A stretch of DNA of 64,000 nt from Alentia gelatinosa (GCA_950022655.1 OX465584.1:1931694-1995693), one strand, 5' to 3'; positions 31,421-43,018 are shown, numbered from the stretch's first letter. Numbers and translations: made by a program. Notes: a model not told the origin generated them from the sequence alone.

Positions 31421-34400
31421 TAGAATCTGTTTCCTAAAAATGATAACAACACGTAGCCGAATATATTTACTACCGTTTGATTTGATTTCATCGTATCTTT
31501 TTAGCATCAAAACTGTTCATTCTACAGTCGGGTTATTAAATATGAACGAAATAGGGCTTTTAACGTTTTCACGTTAGCTACAGAATCTATGTTGTACATG
31601 AAAGAAATTCCTATCGCTGTAGAATCTGATTCCTTCAAGTTTCGAATCAGAGAATGGTCTCGACCCATAGCTCAGTAACTTTACTACCCATTATATGATT
31701 TCATTGATCATTCTAACTGTTCATTCTACGGCAGTTATATTTCAAATAGATGAAAAAGGGCTTTTAATGTAGCATATTCACGTTGGCTATAAAATCTGTC
31801 ACCTTGAATTTAGAACTTCAAAAACCGTCACAACATGTATCTGAGTGTCTCATTTACCTAATGGATTCAATTCCGGCACTCTACTCCAATTTTGCGCATA
31901 TACATGTAAGAAATTCCTATCGCTGTAGAATCTGTTTCCTTGAGGCAAGGAATTAACAAATTGTGTAACTACTGGTTAATCTGATTTCATTAATCTAGCA
32001 TCAAAATTATTCATTCTTCAGCCTTTTTTACTGAAATCGACGAAATATGACTTTTAATGTAGCATTTTCATGTTGCCTGCAGAATCTGTCACTTTAACAT
32101 TACGAAGTTCAAAACCATCACAACATGTATCTGAGTGTCTCATTTACTTGATTGCTTCAATTCCAGCACTCTAACTCTAATATTGTATTCAGCTGTACAT
32201 GTAAGAAATTCCTATCGCTGTAGAATCTGTTTCCTTGAAGTAAGCAATCTACAAATTGTGATGACACATAGCTCAGTGTACTAAGTACCGATCAATTTGA
32301 TTTCACAGACCTACCATCTAAATTGTACATTCATGGCAGTTTTATTTTTTAAATTGAGGAAAAAGGGCTTTTAATGTAGCATATTCACGTTGGCTGCAGA
32401 ACTTCAAAAACCGTCACAACATGTATCTGAGTGTCTCATTTACCTGATGGATTCAATTCCGGCACTTTGACTCCAATATTGTGCATTATTCAGTTGTACA
32501 TGTAAGAAATTCCTATCGCTGTAGAATCTGTTTCTTAAAAATTATAACGACACGTAGCCGAATATATTTACTACCGTTTGATTTGATTTCATCGTTTTAG
32601 CATCAAAACTGTTCATTCTACAGTCGGGTTATTAAATATCAACGAAATAGGGCTTTTAACGTAGTATATTCACGTTGGCTACAGAATCTATGTTCTTTAA
32701 GTTGAAACTCCAAAAACCGTTTCGAATCAGAGAATTGTCTCGACACATAGCTCAGTAACTTAACTACCCATTATATGATTTCATTGATCATTCTAACTGT
32801 TCATTCTACGGCAGTTATATTTCAAATAGATGAAAAAGGGCTTTTAATGTAGCATATAATCTGTCACCTTGAATTAAAATCTCCCAAAACCGTCACAACA
32901 TGTATCTTTGTGTCTCATTTACTTGATGGATTCAATTTCAACAGATTCAACTTCGTTTTAGCAAAGAATATTCAAGTTGGGTGCAGAATCTGTCTCCTTG
33001 AAGTTTAAACTTCAATGAGCGTCTCATTTACCTAATGGATCCGATTCCGACACTCTACCCCAATATTGCACATTATTCTGTTGTACATGGAAGAAATTCC
33101 TATCGCTGTAGAATCTGTTTCCTTGAAGTTAGCAATCTACTAATTGTGATGACACGAAACTCAGTGTTTTAGCTACCGCTTAATTTCATTTCACAGACCC
33201 ACTATCAAAATTATACATTGTACGGCAGTTTCATTTTAAATCGAGGAAAAAAGAGCTATTAATGTAGCATATTCACGTTAGCGGCAGAATCTGTCTCCTT
33301 GAAGTAAGAACTTCAAAAACCGTCACAACATTTATCTGAGTGTCTCATTTACTTGATGGATTCAATTCCGGCACTTTAACTCCAATATTGTGCATTATTC
33401 AGTTGTACATGTAAGAAATTCCTGTCGCTGTAGAATCTGTTTCCTAAGAATGGCCACGACACTAAGCTCAGTTTCTGAGTAATACTACCCACTATCTGAT
33501 TTCATTAATCTAACACCAAAACTGTTCATTCTCCGGCAGTTATATTTCAAATAGATGAAAAAGGGCTTTTGATGTAGCATATTCACGTTTGGCTTTCAAA
33601 AATTGTCACAACATGTATCTGAGTGTCCTATTTACCTAATGGTTTCGATTCCGGCACTCTACTCCAATTTCGCGCATTATTCTGTTGTACATGTAAGAAA
33701 TTCCTATCGCTGTAGAATCTGTTTCTTAAAAATGATAACGACACGTAGCCGAATATATTTACTACCGTTTGATTTGATTTCATCGTTTTAGCATCAAAAC
33801 TGTTCATTCTACGAAATAGGGCTTTTAACGTAGTATATTCACGTTGGCTACAGAATCTATGTTCTTTAAGTTGAAACTCCAAAAACCGTTTCGAATCAGA
33901 GAATTGTCTCGACACATAGCTCAGTAACTTAACTACCCATTATATGATTTCATTGATCATTCTAACTGTTCATTCTACGGCAGTTATATTTCAAATAGAT
34001 GAAAAAGGGCTTTTAATGTAGCATATAATCTGTCACCTTGAATTAAAATCTCCCAAAACCGTCACAACATGTATCTTTGTGTCTCATTTACTTGATGGAT
34101 TCAATTTCAACAGATTCAACTTCGTTTTAGCAAAGAATATTCAAGTTGGGTGCAGAATCTGTCTCCTTGAAGTTTAAACTTCAATGAGCGTCTCATTTAC
34201 CTAATGGATCCGATTCCGACACTCTACCCCAATATTGCACATTATTCTGTTGTACATGGAAGAAATTCCTATCGCTGTAGAATCTGTTTCCTTGAAGTTA
34301 GCAATCTACTAATTGTGATGACACGAAACTCAGTGTTTTAGCTACCGCTTAATTTCATTTCACAGACCCACTATCAAAATTATACATTGTACGGCAGTTT

Positions 34401-37300
34401 CATTTTAAATCGAGGAAAAAAGAGCTGTTAATGTAGCATATTCACGTTAGCGGCAGAATCTGTCTCCTTGAAGTAAGAACTTCAAAAACTGTCACAACAT
34501 TTATCTGAGTGTCTCATTTACTTGATGGATTCAATTCCGGCACTTTAACTCCAATATTGTGCATTATTCAGTTGTACATGTAAGAAATTCCTGTCGCTGT
34601 AGAATCTGTTTCCTAAGAATGGCCACGACACTAAGCTCAGTTTCTGAGTAATACTACCCACTATCTGATTTCATTAATCTAACACCAAAACTGTTCATTC
34701 TCCGGCAGTTATATTTCAAATAGATGAAAAAGGGCTTTTGATGTAGCATATTCACGTTTGGCTTTCAAAAATTGTCACAACATGTATCTGAGTGTCCTAT
34801 TTACCTAATGGTTTCGATTCCGGCACTCTACTCCAATTTCGCGCATTATTCTGTTGTACATGTAAGAAATTCCTATCGCTGTAGAATCTGTTTCCTTGAG
34901 GTAAGGAATTAACAAATTGTGATGTACTAATGGTTAATCTGATTTCATTAATCTAGCATCAAAATTATTCATTCTACAGCCTTTTTTCTGAAATCGACGA
35001 AATATGACTTTTAATGAAGCATTTTCATGTTGCATGCAGAATCTGTCACTTTAACATTACGAAGTTCAAAACCGTCACAACATGTATCTGAGTGTCTCAT
35101 TTACTTGATTGCTTCGATTCCGGCACTCTAACTCTAATATTGTGCATTATTCTGTTGTACATGTAAGAAATTCCTATCGCTGTAGAATCTCTTTCCTAAA
35201 ATTGATAACGACACGTAGCCGAATATATTTACTACCGTTTGATTTGATTTCATCGTATTAGCATCAAAACTGTTCATTCTACAGTCGGGTTATTAAATAT
35301 CAACGAAATAGGGCTTTTAACGTAGCATATTCACGTTGGCTACCAAATCTATGTTCTTGAAGTTGAAACTTCAAAAACCGTCGTAACATGTATCTGAAGA
35401 ACTCCAATATTGTGCATTATTCAGTTGTACATGTAAGAAATTCCTGTCGCTGTAAAATCTGTTTCCTAAGAATGGCCACGACACTAAGCTCAGTTTCTGA
35501 GTAATACTACCCACTATCTGATTTCATTAATCTAACACCAAAACTGTTCATTCTCCGGCAGTTATATTTCAAATAGATGAAAAAGGGCTTTTAATGTAGC
35601 ATATTCACGTTGGCTGTAAAATCTGTCACCTTGAAGATAAAATTTCAAAAATTGTCACAACATGTATCTGAGTGTCCTATTTACCTAATGGTTTCGATTC
35701 TGGCACTCTACTCCAATTTTGCGCATTATTCTGTTGTAGAATCTGTTTCCTTGAGGTAAGGAATTAACAAATTGTGATGACATGTAGCTCAGTGTATGAA
35801 CTACTGGTTAATCTGATTTCATTAATCTAGCATCAAAATTATTCATTCTACAGCCTTTTTTCTGAAATCGACGAAATATGACTTTTAATGTAGCATTTTC
35901 ATGTTGCATGCAGAATCTGTCACTTTAACATTACGAAGTTCAAAACCGTCACAACATGTATCTGAGTGTCTCATTTACTTGATTGCTTCGATTCCGGCAC
36001 TCTAACTCTAATATTGTGCATTATTCTGTTGTACATGTAAGAAATTCCTATCGCTGTAGAATCTCTTTCCTAAAATTGATAACGACACGTAGCCGAATAT
36101 ATTTACTACCGTTTGATTTGATTTCATCGTATTAGCATCAAAACTGTTCATTCTACAGTCGGGTTATTAAATATCAACGAAATAGGGCTTTTAACGTAGC
36201 ATATTCACGTTGGCTACAAAATCTATGTTCTTTAAGTTGAAACTCCAAAAACCGTCGTAACATATATCTGAAGGTGAATGGATTCAATTACATCACTTCA
36301 ACTCCATCATACGCATTATAGTGTTGTACATGAAAGAAATTCCTATCGCTAAGTTTCGAATCAGAGAATGGTCTCGACACATAGCTCAGTAACTTAACTA
36401 CCCATTATATGATTTCATTGATCATTCTAACTGTTCATTCTAGGGCAGTTATATTTCAAATAGATGAAAAAGGGCTTTTAATGTAGCATATAATCTGTCA
36501 CCTTGAATTAAAAACTCCCAAAACCGTCACATTGTGTCTCATTTACTTGATGGATTCAATTTCAACAGATTCAACTTACTTTTAGTATAGAATATTCAAG
36601 TTGGGTGCAGAATCTGTCTCCTTGAAGTTAAAACTTCAATGAGCGTCTCATTTACCTAATGGATTCGATTCCGACATTCTACCCCAATATTGCACATTAT
36701 TCTGTTGTACATGTTAGAAATTGCTATCGCTGTAGAATCTGTTTCCTTGAAGTTAGCAATCTACAAATTGTGATGACACGAAACTCAGTGTTTTAGCTAC
36801 CGCTTAATTTCATTTCACAGACCCACTATCAAAATTATACATTGTACGGCAGTTTCATTTTAAATCGAGGAAAAAAGGGCTGTTATTGTAGCATATTCAC
36901 GTTGGCCGCAGAATCTGTCTCCTTGAAGTAAGAACTTTAAAAACCGTCACAACATGTTTCTGAGTGTCTCATTTACTTGATGGATTCGATCTAATATAAA
37001 GCATTATTCTGTTGTAGAATCTTGAGGTCAGGAATCTGAAAATGGATAGGACACAAAACTTAACTACCGTTTAATATAATTTCGATTAAATAGTATCAAA
37101 ACTATTCATTCTACATTCGTTTTAGATCAACGAAATAGGGCTTTTAACGTAGCCTATTCACGTTATGTTCTTGAAGTTGAAACTTCAAAAACCGTCGAAA
37201 CATCATGTCTCATTTACTTAATGGATTTACTCCAATTTTATGCATTATTCTGTCGTACATGTAAGAAATTCCTGTTGCAGTAGAATCTGTTTCCTTGAGG
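31421..37300. repeat. Diverged edge of the satellite array
   Basis: The sequence is still made of the same monomer family (the anchor 'aagaaattcctatcgctg' and the 'gggcttttaa' and 'catgtatctgagtgtctcat' blocks recur). Spacing is irregular, and there are many substitutions, deletions and monomer variants not seen in the homogenised part, such as 'gcaatctacaaattgtgatgac'. Decay increases towards 37,300, where satellite similarity stops at about 'cttgaggtcttatcctccc'. This is the usual pattern of an array edge that escapes homogenisation. No gene is seen in it. Confidence 0.9.
32530..34888. repeat. ~1.17-kb tandem duplication in diverged satellite
   Basis: The segment from about 32530 is repeated from about 33721. 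For example, 'accgtttcgaatcagagaat' recurs at an offset of 1,169 bp. The initial offset is 1,191 bp because about 22 bp are missing in the second copy near 33812. Distinctive blocks such as 'gattcaacttcgttttagc' and 'gtcgctgtagaatctg' appear in both. This is a later duplication made of several old monomers, separate from the main array unit. Confidence 0.85.
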
Positions 37301-37439
37301 TCTTATCCTCCCAGCCCAGAGCAAAGCTGAAGTTTAGTTGAAGTTCTTTAAGTGATTGTCCACCGACCGGTCCTTACGGAGTGTCATGGGAAAGGGAGCG
37401 CCAATCGCCGTAAATTTTCATGTCCGATCCTGCAGAGGT

Positions 37440-37795
37440 ACATCGCTCTTCCACGACGCAGACTGTTCTACTAATGTTCAACTCCATTGTTGAAGCAGGT
37501 GATCGGTGGGATGTAATCCGTCGCTCAGAAGGGAATATACCGCTTTCGATGCACCCCGTCTATTAGGGTAGGGTTGATTCTGTCTTCGTTAAGGCGAACA
37601 ACAATTTTATTCACAGCCGCACACTGTGATCAATTACTTCTTGTTATCTGGTATCCCATGGCCTGTAAGGCTGTATATCTTTGAAAGTCTAATCCTGTGA
37701 TGGGTGCATAGACCACATTGGTATCAGGAATGTACTGTGCAAACTCCCATTCTATGTCCATCAATTTCCCAGTAAGATTAGCTTAAAGATCTTGA
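37440..37795 (-). pseudogene. Decayed coding-like stretch, unidentified
   Basis: Read on the minus strand, one frame stays open from about 37795 to about 37470 apart from two TGA codons (at 37630-37632 and about 37525). The translation has ordinary protein composition, with segments such as KLMDIEWEFAQYIPDTN, TGLDFQRYTALQAMGYQI and NPTLIDGVHRKRYIPF. There is no start codon at a sensible place and no clear splice signals. I do not recognise the family. It lies between the satellite edge and the retroelement and is probably a fragment of a mobile element or a captured gene. Two stops in about 110 codons is only modestly better than chance, so the call rests on composition. Confidence 0.3.
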
Positions 37796-37966
37796 TATAT
37801 GGGAAATTACATTGAAATATTCCTTCTTGGTTGTAATAGAGGGAAACTATGTTCCGGTGAGCAAAAGTTCAAAGTTACGAGGTGGGGCTTGGAAAAATTA
37901 CTGCCCAAGTATCGATAAAAATGCTTCTGAACACTATCGAGTAACCACAACAGCTATTGTTTCGTC

Positions 37967-38012
37967 CCGCTGCTGATCAGAGCGGGACGAAAACATGAGA
38001 GCGGGACGAAAA
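37967..38012. repeat. Hairpin plus short direct repeat
   Basis: 'cgtcccgct' and 'agcgggacg' form a 9-bp inverted repeat around a 9-base loop. 'agcgggacgaaaac' then occurs twice (about 37979 and 37997). It may be the end of a small foldback element; no function is assigned. Confidence 0.5.
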
Positions 38013-38309
38013 CGTCAACCTCGACACATAAGTCACAATAAGAAACGGAAAAATCGACATGATTCGTTGATTTTGTAACGAGTAGTTCAATTAAGGGTCA
38101 CTCACCGATCGGTTTGAGTTTGTCCTGGATTTTTCCCAATAATTTGCAAAGATGGTTCTGTCGCAGGTCGCCTAGCGACCGACCCGCCGCCCAAAATGTG
38201 CAGGCAGAGTTGTTCAGTCGCCAATAACTTAGTGCACAAAAGTTTTTTTTGTTGGAATTTCGCCAGGAGAATCCGTTCCATAATCCCCAGGGCCTCATCC
38301 CGACATTTA

Positions 38310-38320
38310 TGGTGGCCCCC
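38310..38320 (+). promoter_or_regulatory. Candidate primer-binding site
   Basis: The sequence 'tggtggccccc' begins with the TGG expected opposite a tRNA CCA end and stands just upstream of gag, where a PBS belongs. The matching tRNA was not identified and no 5' LTR end could be confirmed, so this is tentative. Confidence 0.25.
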
Positions 38321-38477
38321 AGTTTTTCTTTATCTTACCTCGAGTAGGATCATCTTAGCCGCCTGTGTATAGGGAACCAAAGTGAACCCGCTGAAAACAC
38401 AGATACCCACCTACAAAACACTGGTGGAGAACTCCTAAGACTTCCGGTACAAACATCTCCCACAGGCGCGCAAAACG

Positions 38478-39464
38478 TTGCTAAAACACGATCATTTAGC
38501 ACCCATGTCGGACACGCCAAACCTGCGACGGTCAGTCAGAAAAGAAAAACCAAGCACGTCTTCACAACAGCCGCCAGCCGCCAACGAAGACGATACCAAG
38601 CCGTCCGAGGCAACCAACACCTTCGCAGCAGAATCCCGGCAGCCTGAAACTACCACCACTGAGGTAATATACCCGAAACTGCCGCCGCTCCACGGAGACG
38701 ACACCGTGATTCTGCTGGACGAGACCCGGCCGGAAACCACGACTGACCAACCGACAGTCAGCTCTGATGCAAACATGGCAGACACGGACAGCCTCTGTTC
38801 CGAAATGGCGGAACAAAAGAGACTTATCGAGAGACTGTCTACGGAGAACGCCAAGCTGATGGCAGACCTCCGAAATGCCAGGTTTGTGGGTCAGACCATT
38901 CCTAACATTCCAGCTCCACATATAGAGTCACCACACCCCCGGCCCGCACCCTTTCATGGTGGACAAACGCACACCATGTACAAAGCACCAGAGCCGTTCT
39001 CTGGCCCATCCGCGTACAGATCGGCGCAGTCATTTGTGCGCGACTTCAGATTTTATTCTGATCACGCATATGCACATGCCTCGCCATCAGACCGGGCCTG
39101 CGCTATGTACGGCTATCTGCGTGGGAAGGCCGCACATTTGTACTCTACCAACGTGATCGGGACCAGCTTAATCACCACCCCCGACGCCGTGTTTCACCAG
39201 TTCTGTGAATATTTCGCAGAAGACGACAGCGAGACGGCGCAGGAGGCGTAAAGGGAGAGACGCCAACAGGATGACGAGCCAGTGCCCAAATATATCGACG
39301 ACATGGCTCTCCTTCTCACCACCTCCACCCTGTGCGAAACCGCTAAGCTTGACGTGATAATAAACGGATTGTCACCCTCTCTTGCTGGCATTGTGCGTCT
39401 GCACAAACCTAAGACTGCGCCAACTCACGGAGACATCCAGCACGCATTCAGCAGGAAATTGTGA
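38478..39464 (+). pseudogene. gag: gag-like (capsid region), broken
   Basis: The frame from 38478 encodes a low-complexity Thr/Ser/Pro-rich N-terminal part (about 1-110), a short predicted coiled coil (SEMAEQKRLIERLSTENAKL, about 107-126) and a capsid-like region. The last contains EPFSGPSAYRSAQSFVRDFR and, further on, LRGKAAHLYSTN, which match the F-x-G ... F ... L-x-G-x-A-x-x-x-Y pattern of Ty3 and retroviral Gag. An in-frame TAA at 39249-39251 interrupts it. The same frame continues to 39464 and contains the usual post-capsid helical region. It supplies the virion shell in intact relatives. It sits about 170 bp after the candidate primer-binding site. Confidence 0.7.
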
Positions 39465-39901
39465 GGTGCAAGACGACTGACATCTCAGCAGAGCTCACAC
39501 AGCTCACATTGAACTATGTCGGCCAACAGTCAAGCCAGCGGGACCGCTCAGCTAGCAGAGACCGCTCGTACCAACGCAGTCGACAAAACCACCAAAGCCG
39601 TCACGACTCGAGGGGCAGGGATTCCTCCAGGCAGCGGTACCCGCCACGCAGTCGCGAACAGTCGCGCGACCGCGATCAACAGCGCTATTGCTCCTACAGG
39701 GAGTCCTCAAGAGACAAGAAGGCCCCCTCCAGAGATCGTCAACGCGACCAACGACCCGCCTCCCGTGACAGAGACGATCGTCAAGCCAGACTGCGATCCC
39801 GCGACTACAGTCAGCGCGACTACAGTCGCAGCAGTAGCCGTGACAATCAGCGTGATCGCCGCCCGGCCACATCCGGCGTGAGCTGGCACGATGAAGAATA
39901 G
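39461..39901 (+). pseudogene. Arg/Ser/Asp-rich C-terminal Gag region
   Basis: A 146-codon frame, shifted relative to the capsid part and overlapping its end by 4 bases. It is dominated by SRDR, RDRS and QRSR repeats and has no Cys-His zinc knuckle. In position it replaces the nucleocapsid of other Ty3 elements, so RNA binding through arginine-rich stretches is a reasonable inference, as in foamy-virus GR boxes. The open frames on the other strand and in the next frame here are by-products of the repeats. Confidence 0.5.
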
Positions 39902-40129
39902 GACCGCCGTGGTCACTCTAAAAGCCCTGAGAGTGTCCAAACGACGAACCCTACATCCATCAACCGCCCCACGACAACGCAGAACATGACCAACAACAAT
40001 GACGTCAAGGACTCCAATAGCTTACATCAAATAGCCAAAGACACTAAAAGTGCACACGGGCAACCGCCCGCCATCAACGCCAACGACTTCGGCACCAACC
40101 TCACAATATCCGACTCACCTTCAAAATCA

Positions 40130-40478
40130 TACCCAACTCTCTCTCTAATAACTGGCAGGTACGATAGCAGGTTACATGAAAGCAACAGCGAAAATACACG
40201 ACAGAGTCATTCTGGCAGACAACAAAGTCTATCACATTCGGCAAGCAGCTTTAATCAGCTTCAAAATTCAAAACCACACATACACCTTCCATTTCAGGGT
40301 TCTACCTCAGCTAAGCAGACCTCTAATCCTGGGGATAGACTTTCTACGCTCAGCTGAAGCATCCATCAATTACTGTAAAAACACTGCCCCCAAAGAACAC
40401 CCTATCAGATCACTATCAACACTAACCCTCCCTCCTCTCTCGGAAACGATTTGCTCAGCCAAAATCAACGCAGCTTGA
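40130..40478 (+). pseudogene. Retropepsin (protease) remnant
   Basis: The frame from 40176 contains LILGIDFL at residues 50-57, the C-terminal motif of retroviral-type aspartic proteases, preceded by a beta-rich stretch (FKIQNHTYTFHFRVLP). The region where the catalytic D-T/S-G should lie (about 40140-40175) shows only a degraded Thr-Gly in a different frame and no aspartate. The enzyme would be inactive. Its position between Gag and RT is as expected. Confidence 0.6.
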
Positions 40479-40769
40479 GCCACACTGTCGGCACAACTGA
40501 GAGCTACATGCTGAACCCCAGAGCGCTAACTAAACACGCGTTAGTTGCGCCCGGACCATGCAATCGTGTCCCTGTGATTCTGTTTAATCCTCCAACAAAC
40601 ACGTCACGCTACCTAGAGGCTCAATGCTTGGTCTCGAACAAAATAAGGACGCGTTTGTCTCAACAGACAGCGTGATCGGTTTAAAGACAGACTCAACAGC
40701 GACCATCGAGCTGAAGCAGTATCTAAACCTCAATACCGCACCACCCCGCAAAAACAAAAGTTCTTAGAC

Positions 40770-41215
40770 GAACTCCTTAGACGCCAAGCAAATACCACTA
40801 GACGCCTCATCTAGGCACCTCACCACGTTCTCCAGTTTTGGTAAACGTTGGAGATTCAAAGTTCTACCGATGGGTCTGTCTATTTCGGCAAAATTCTTTC
40901 AAAATTGTGTAGACCAGCTGCTGCGCACCGTCAAATTCCGCTGCGCCGTAGCTTATGTCTACTCATCAAAGACCTGGATGAAGTATTGAAACTCTTTATC
41001 AAAGGAAACGTCAAACTTAGAAGCGAAAAATGCGTATTTGGAGCTTCTAAAATAGACTTTCTCTGATACAGAATATCTAGGGATGGCCTATCACCCTCAC
41101 CAGAGAAGGTAGCCCCAATAGCCACCTACCCAGCACCAAAAACTGTATCCCAGGTTAGAGCATTTAATGGCCTCGCTAACTTTTATAAACGCTTCATCAA
41201 AAACTTTACTTAACC
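40770..41215 (+). pseudogene. Reverse transcriptase remnant
   Basis: Pieces in at least two frames match the Ty3 RT order. They are RWRFKVLPMGLSISAKFFQN (region before the active site), then after a frameshift DLDEVLKLFIKGNVKL and KCVFGASKIDFL, then a segment with SPEKVAPIATYPAP and RAFNGLANFYKRFIKNFT, which is the conserved end of the domain. The Y-x-D-D active-site box that should follow the VAYV residues near 40950 is missing, apparently by a small deletion that also shifts the frame. The N-terminal half of the domain is poorly preserved (40,480-40,770). Confidence 0.7.
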
Positions 41216-41324
41216 AAATCCTCGACCAAATTCAAATGGACCTACACATCAGCTCGTGTTCGATACCATCAGAAAAGCAATCTGTGAAGAAGCAATGCTG
41301 AAGTTCCCAAATTACGATAAACCC

Positions 41325-41690
41325 TTCACCTAACCGGCTGCGGCTGTGTCCTGACACAGGAAGATGCAGCAGGGTTTTATCGACCGATAGAATTTTACGG
41401 TCGAGCATTCACGGCAACGGAAACCAGGTACCATACGATGGACAGAGAATGCCGTCAAAAAGTTCAAACACTACCTGGAAGACCCGAACTTCACGCTTTT
41501 CACAGAATACGCAGCACTTATAACCCTATTCTCCCGTAAGGAAGCGACTCTGAACATGCGTAGAGCACGATGGCTTGACACAGTTATGTCATTTAACATG
41601 ACGGTCAAATTCGCCGGTAAAGCAAACATACCCGCAGACGTCGTCAGTCGCATACCTTACCCCCCCCTCCAATTCAGAACCTTCCCCCTC
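41325..41690 (+). pseudogene. RNase H and connection-domain remnant
   Basis: After a degraded start (GCGCVLTQ near 41337) there is IEFYGRAFTATETRYHTMDRE, typical of the Ty3 RNase H region. In the frame opening at 41556 comes RRARWLDTVMSFNMTVKFAG followed by KANIPADVVSRIP, the standard end of the RNase H block before integrase. At least two frame changes separate these parts. Confidence 0.65.
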
Positions 41691-42159
41691 CATTCCCATA
41701 AACAAGGTGATATTGCCAGAAAAACGTGTACGCTTCTCCAGCACAAGTATCACCCGCACCTTCAACCATGATCAGCCAACAAAACCAATTCTAAAGAATG
41801 CTCCGCAAACTAAGTGTCATAACAAAAGAATTCCGAAACCCAAACCCAGCAAGGAAAATAACTTCCACGTGTAAGCTGTTGCCACCAGGCAAGGCGCGCG
41901 CAACGCACCGCCCCCGCCCCCCCCCCCCCCAGCCCCCACTCCAGTCGCGGCACATGTGAAAGCACCCTGCCTTCGCACCCCCATAGCCCGCGCTAGAGTC
42001 ACGCCCAGATCAAAGAAGCGCAATCTGAAGACACTTTCTGTTGCGCAGTCTACGATTAAATAACCAAACACACTCTTCAAACTCTAAGCAGGCACATCCT
42101 TCTGACGCATGACCAGTTCATCGTTTTCCAAGGTATAAGCCACTAACTTTAAAAGCAAT

Positions 42160-42400
42160 TCCACACCACCTAGCGTTCAAATAGTAGTCCCTCAAACGTT
42201 ATCAAATCCGTTCACGATAGCCCACTTGGTGGACATTTGGGACTACCACGCACTTTTCCCTCAATCTCCAACATCGAAAAACGGCAAACAACACCTCTAC
42301 GATGCCGACCTCTCTCCACACGTCCAGACTCCCAAGCCATCGCCGCTGGCAGCTTCACAAGCCACCCGGACAAGTCGTGAAGAGCCTATGATGATATCTT
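42160..42400 (+). pseudogene. Integrase N-terminal (zinc-binding) remnant
   Basis: A short stretch reads HLGGHLGLPRTFPSISN in one frame, matching the H-x3-H-x-G-x-x-R/K-T start of the integrase HHCC finger. The later Cys residues are not preserved and the frame changes. The call is tentative, supported mainly by position between RNase H and the integrase C-terminus. The catalytic D-D-E core that should follow is absent from the window. Confidence 0.4.
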
Positions 42401-42430
42401 CGCTCCAGCCCGCTGGTCAGCGTGGGGAGG

Positions 42431-42620
42431 GCTGTTGCCCCTGGTAACAGCCCCCCCTCCCACGCGAGGTGCGGGCAGGCAATGCACACGAGGTTAGTTC
42501 ACTCTGGTCAGCCGGCTGATATAGACATACAATAAAGCTACAGAAGGAATCCAGTCGTCTCTCTTCATTTAAGGTACTTTCCGTTAGATCACTCTATCGG
42601 ATCGTGTCAGTATTCGGAAA
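42431..42620 (+). mobile_element. LTR-like segment in place of the integrase core
   Basis: It begins 'tgttgcccctggtaacag', contains a poly(A) signal in 'acaataaagctacag' and continues with 'gtctctcttcatttaagg'. That is the same layout as the solo LTR at 47950-48220 (caataaagctt ... gtcactcatttag), although the sequences are otherwise different. No target duplication was found and the 3' end is uncertain. 'cgttagatcact' occurs near 42588 and again near 42680. It may be a solo LTR or LTR fragment left by deletion. Confidence 0.35.
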
Positions 42621-42704
42621 AACAGCACCACTTCCAGTTGAAAATCTAAAACATACTCTCATGAAAACCAGTTTTCCAAACGTTAGATCACTTATGCTAT
42701 CAAT

Positions 42705-43018
42705 GAACCAAAAGAGACAAAAAGCACGGCCACTTTAGCAAAATCTCACGCCAAAATGAAAGCCAGGTTTGACAAATCGGCATCTTTGCACAACTTCAAA
42801 GAAGGCGACATCGCCTATCTCCAAATTCCTACTCTTTTAGTAAAAAGAACCTCCAAGAAATTACAGAAAACATTCACAATAACCTCATTACTAAATTCAC
42901 CACACGAAACACATGCCATCTGAGAAGATTATCAGATGGCAGAACAACAACCAAACCCATTCACATAGAAAGATTAAAAGTCCCCCACCCCGCGATAAAC
43001 GCTTTCTTCAGCGCCTGA
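42705..43018 (+). pseudogene. Integrase C-terminal domain remnant
   Basis: KMKARFDKSASLHNFKEGDI followed by AYLQIPTL and TSKKLQKTFTI matches the end of Ty3 integrases: the 'K..yD......f..GD.vyl' helix and strand, then 'kl...w.gP..I'. After a frame change the closing RRLSDGRTT and PIHIERLK block is visible. A stop follows at about 43017. Env begins about 690 bp downstream. Confidence 0.65.

Noticed and set aside
1..37300. tRNA A-box-like 'tagctcagtg' and B-box-like 'ttcgattccggc' in satellite monomers
   Set aside because: The spacing (about 175 bp in one order) does not fit a pol III promoter and there is no tRNA-like fold.
38098..38298. 66-codon minus-strand frame ending near a GTGAGT
   Set aside because: No acceptor, no recognisable protein and it lies in the expected 5' region of the retroelement. 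Too weak to call an exon.
38492..38921. Long minus-strand frames opposite gag
   Set aside because: Shadows of the gag frame; no independent motifs.
39516..39940. Frames overlapping the Arg-rich region on both strands
   Set aside because: By-products of the CGN/GAC-rich repeats.
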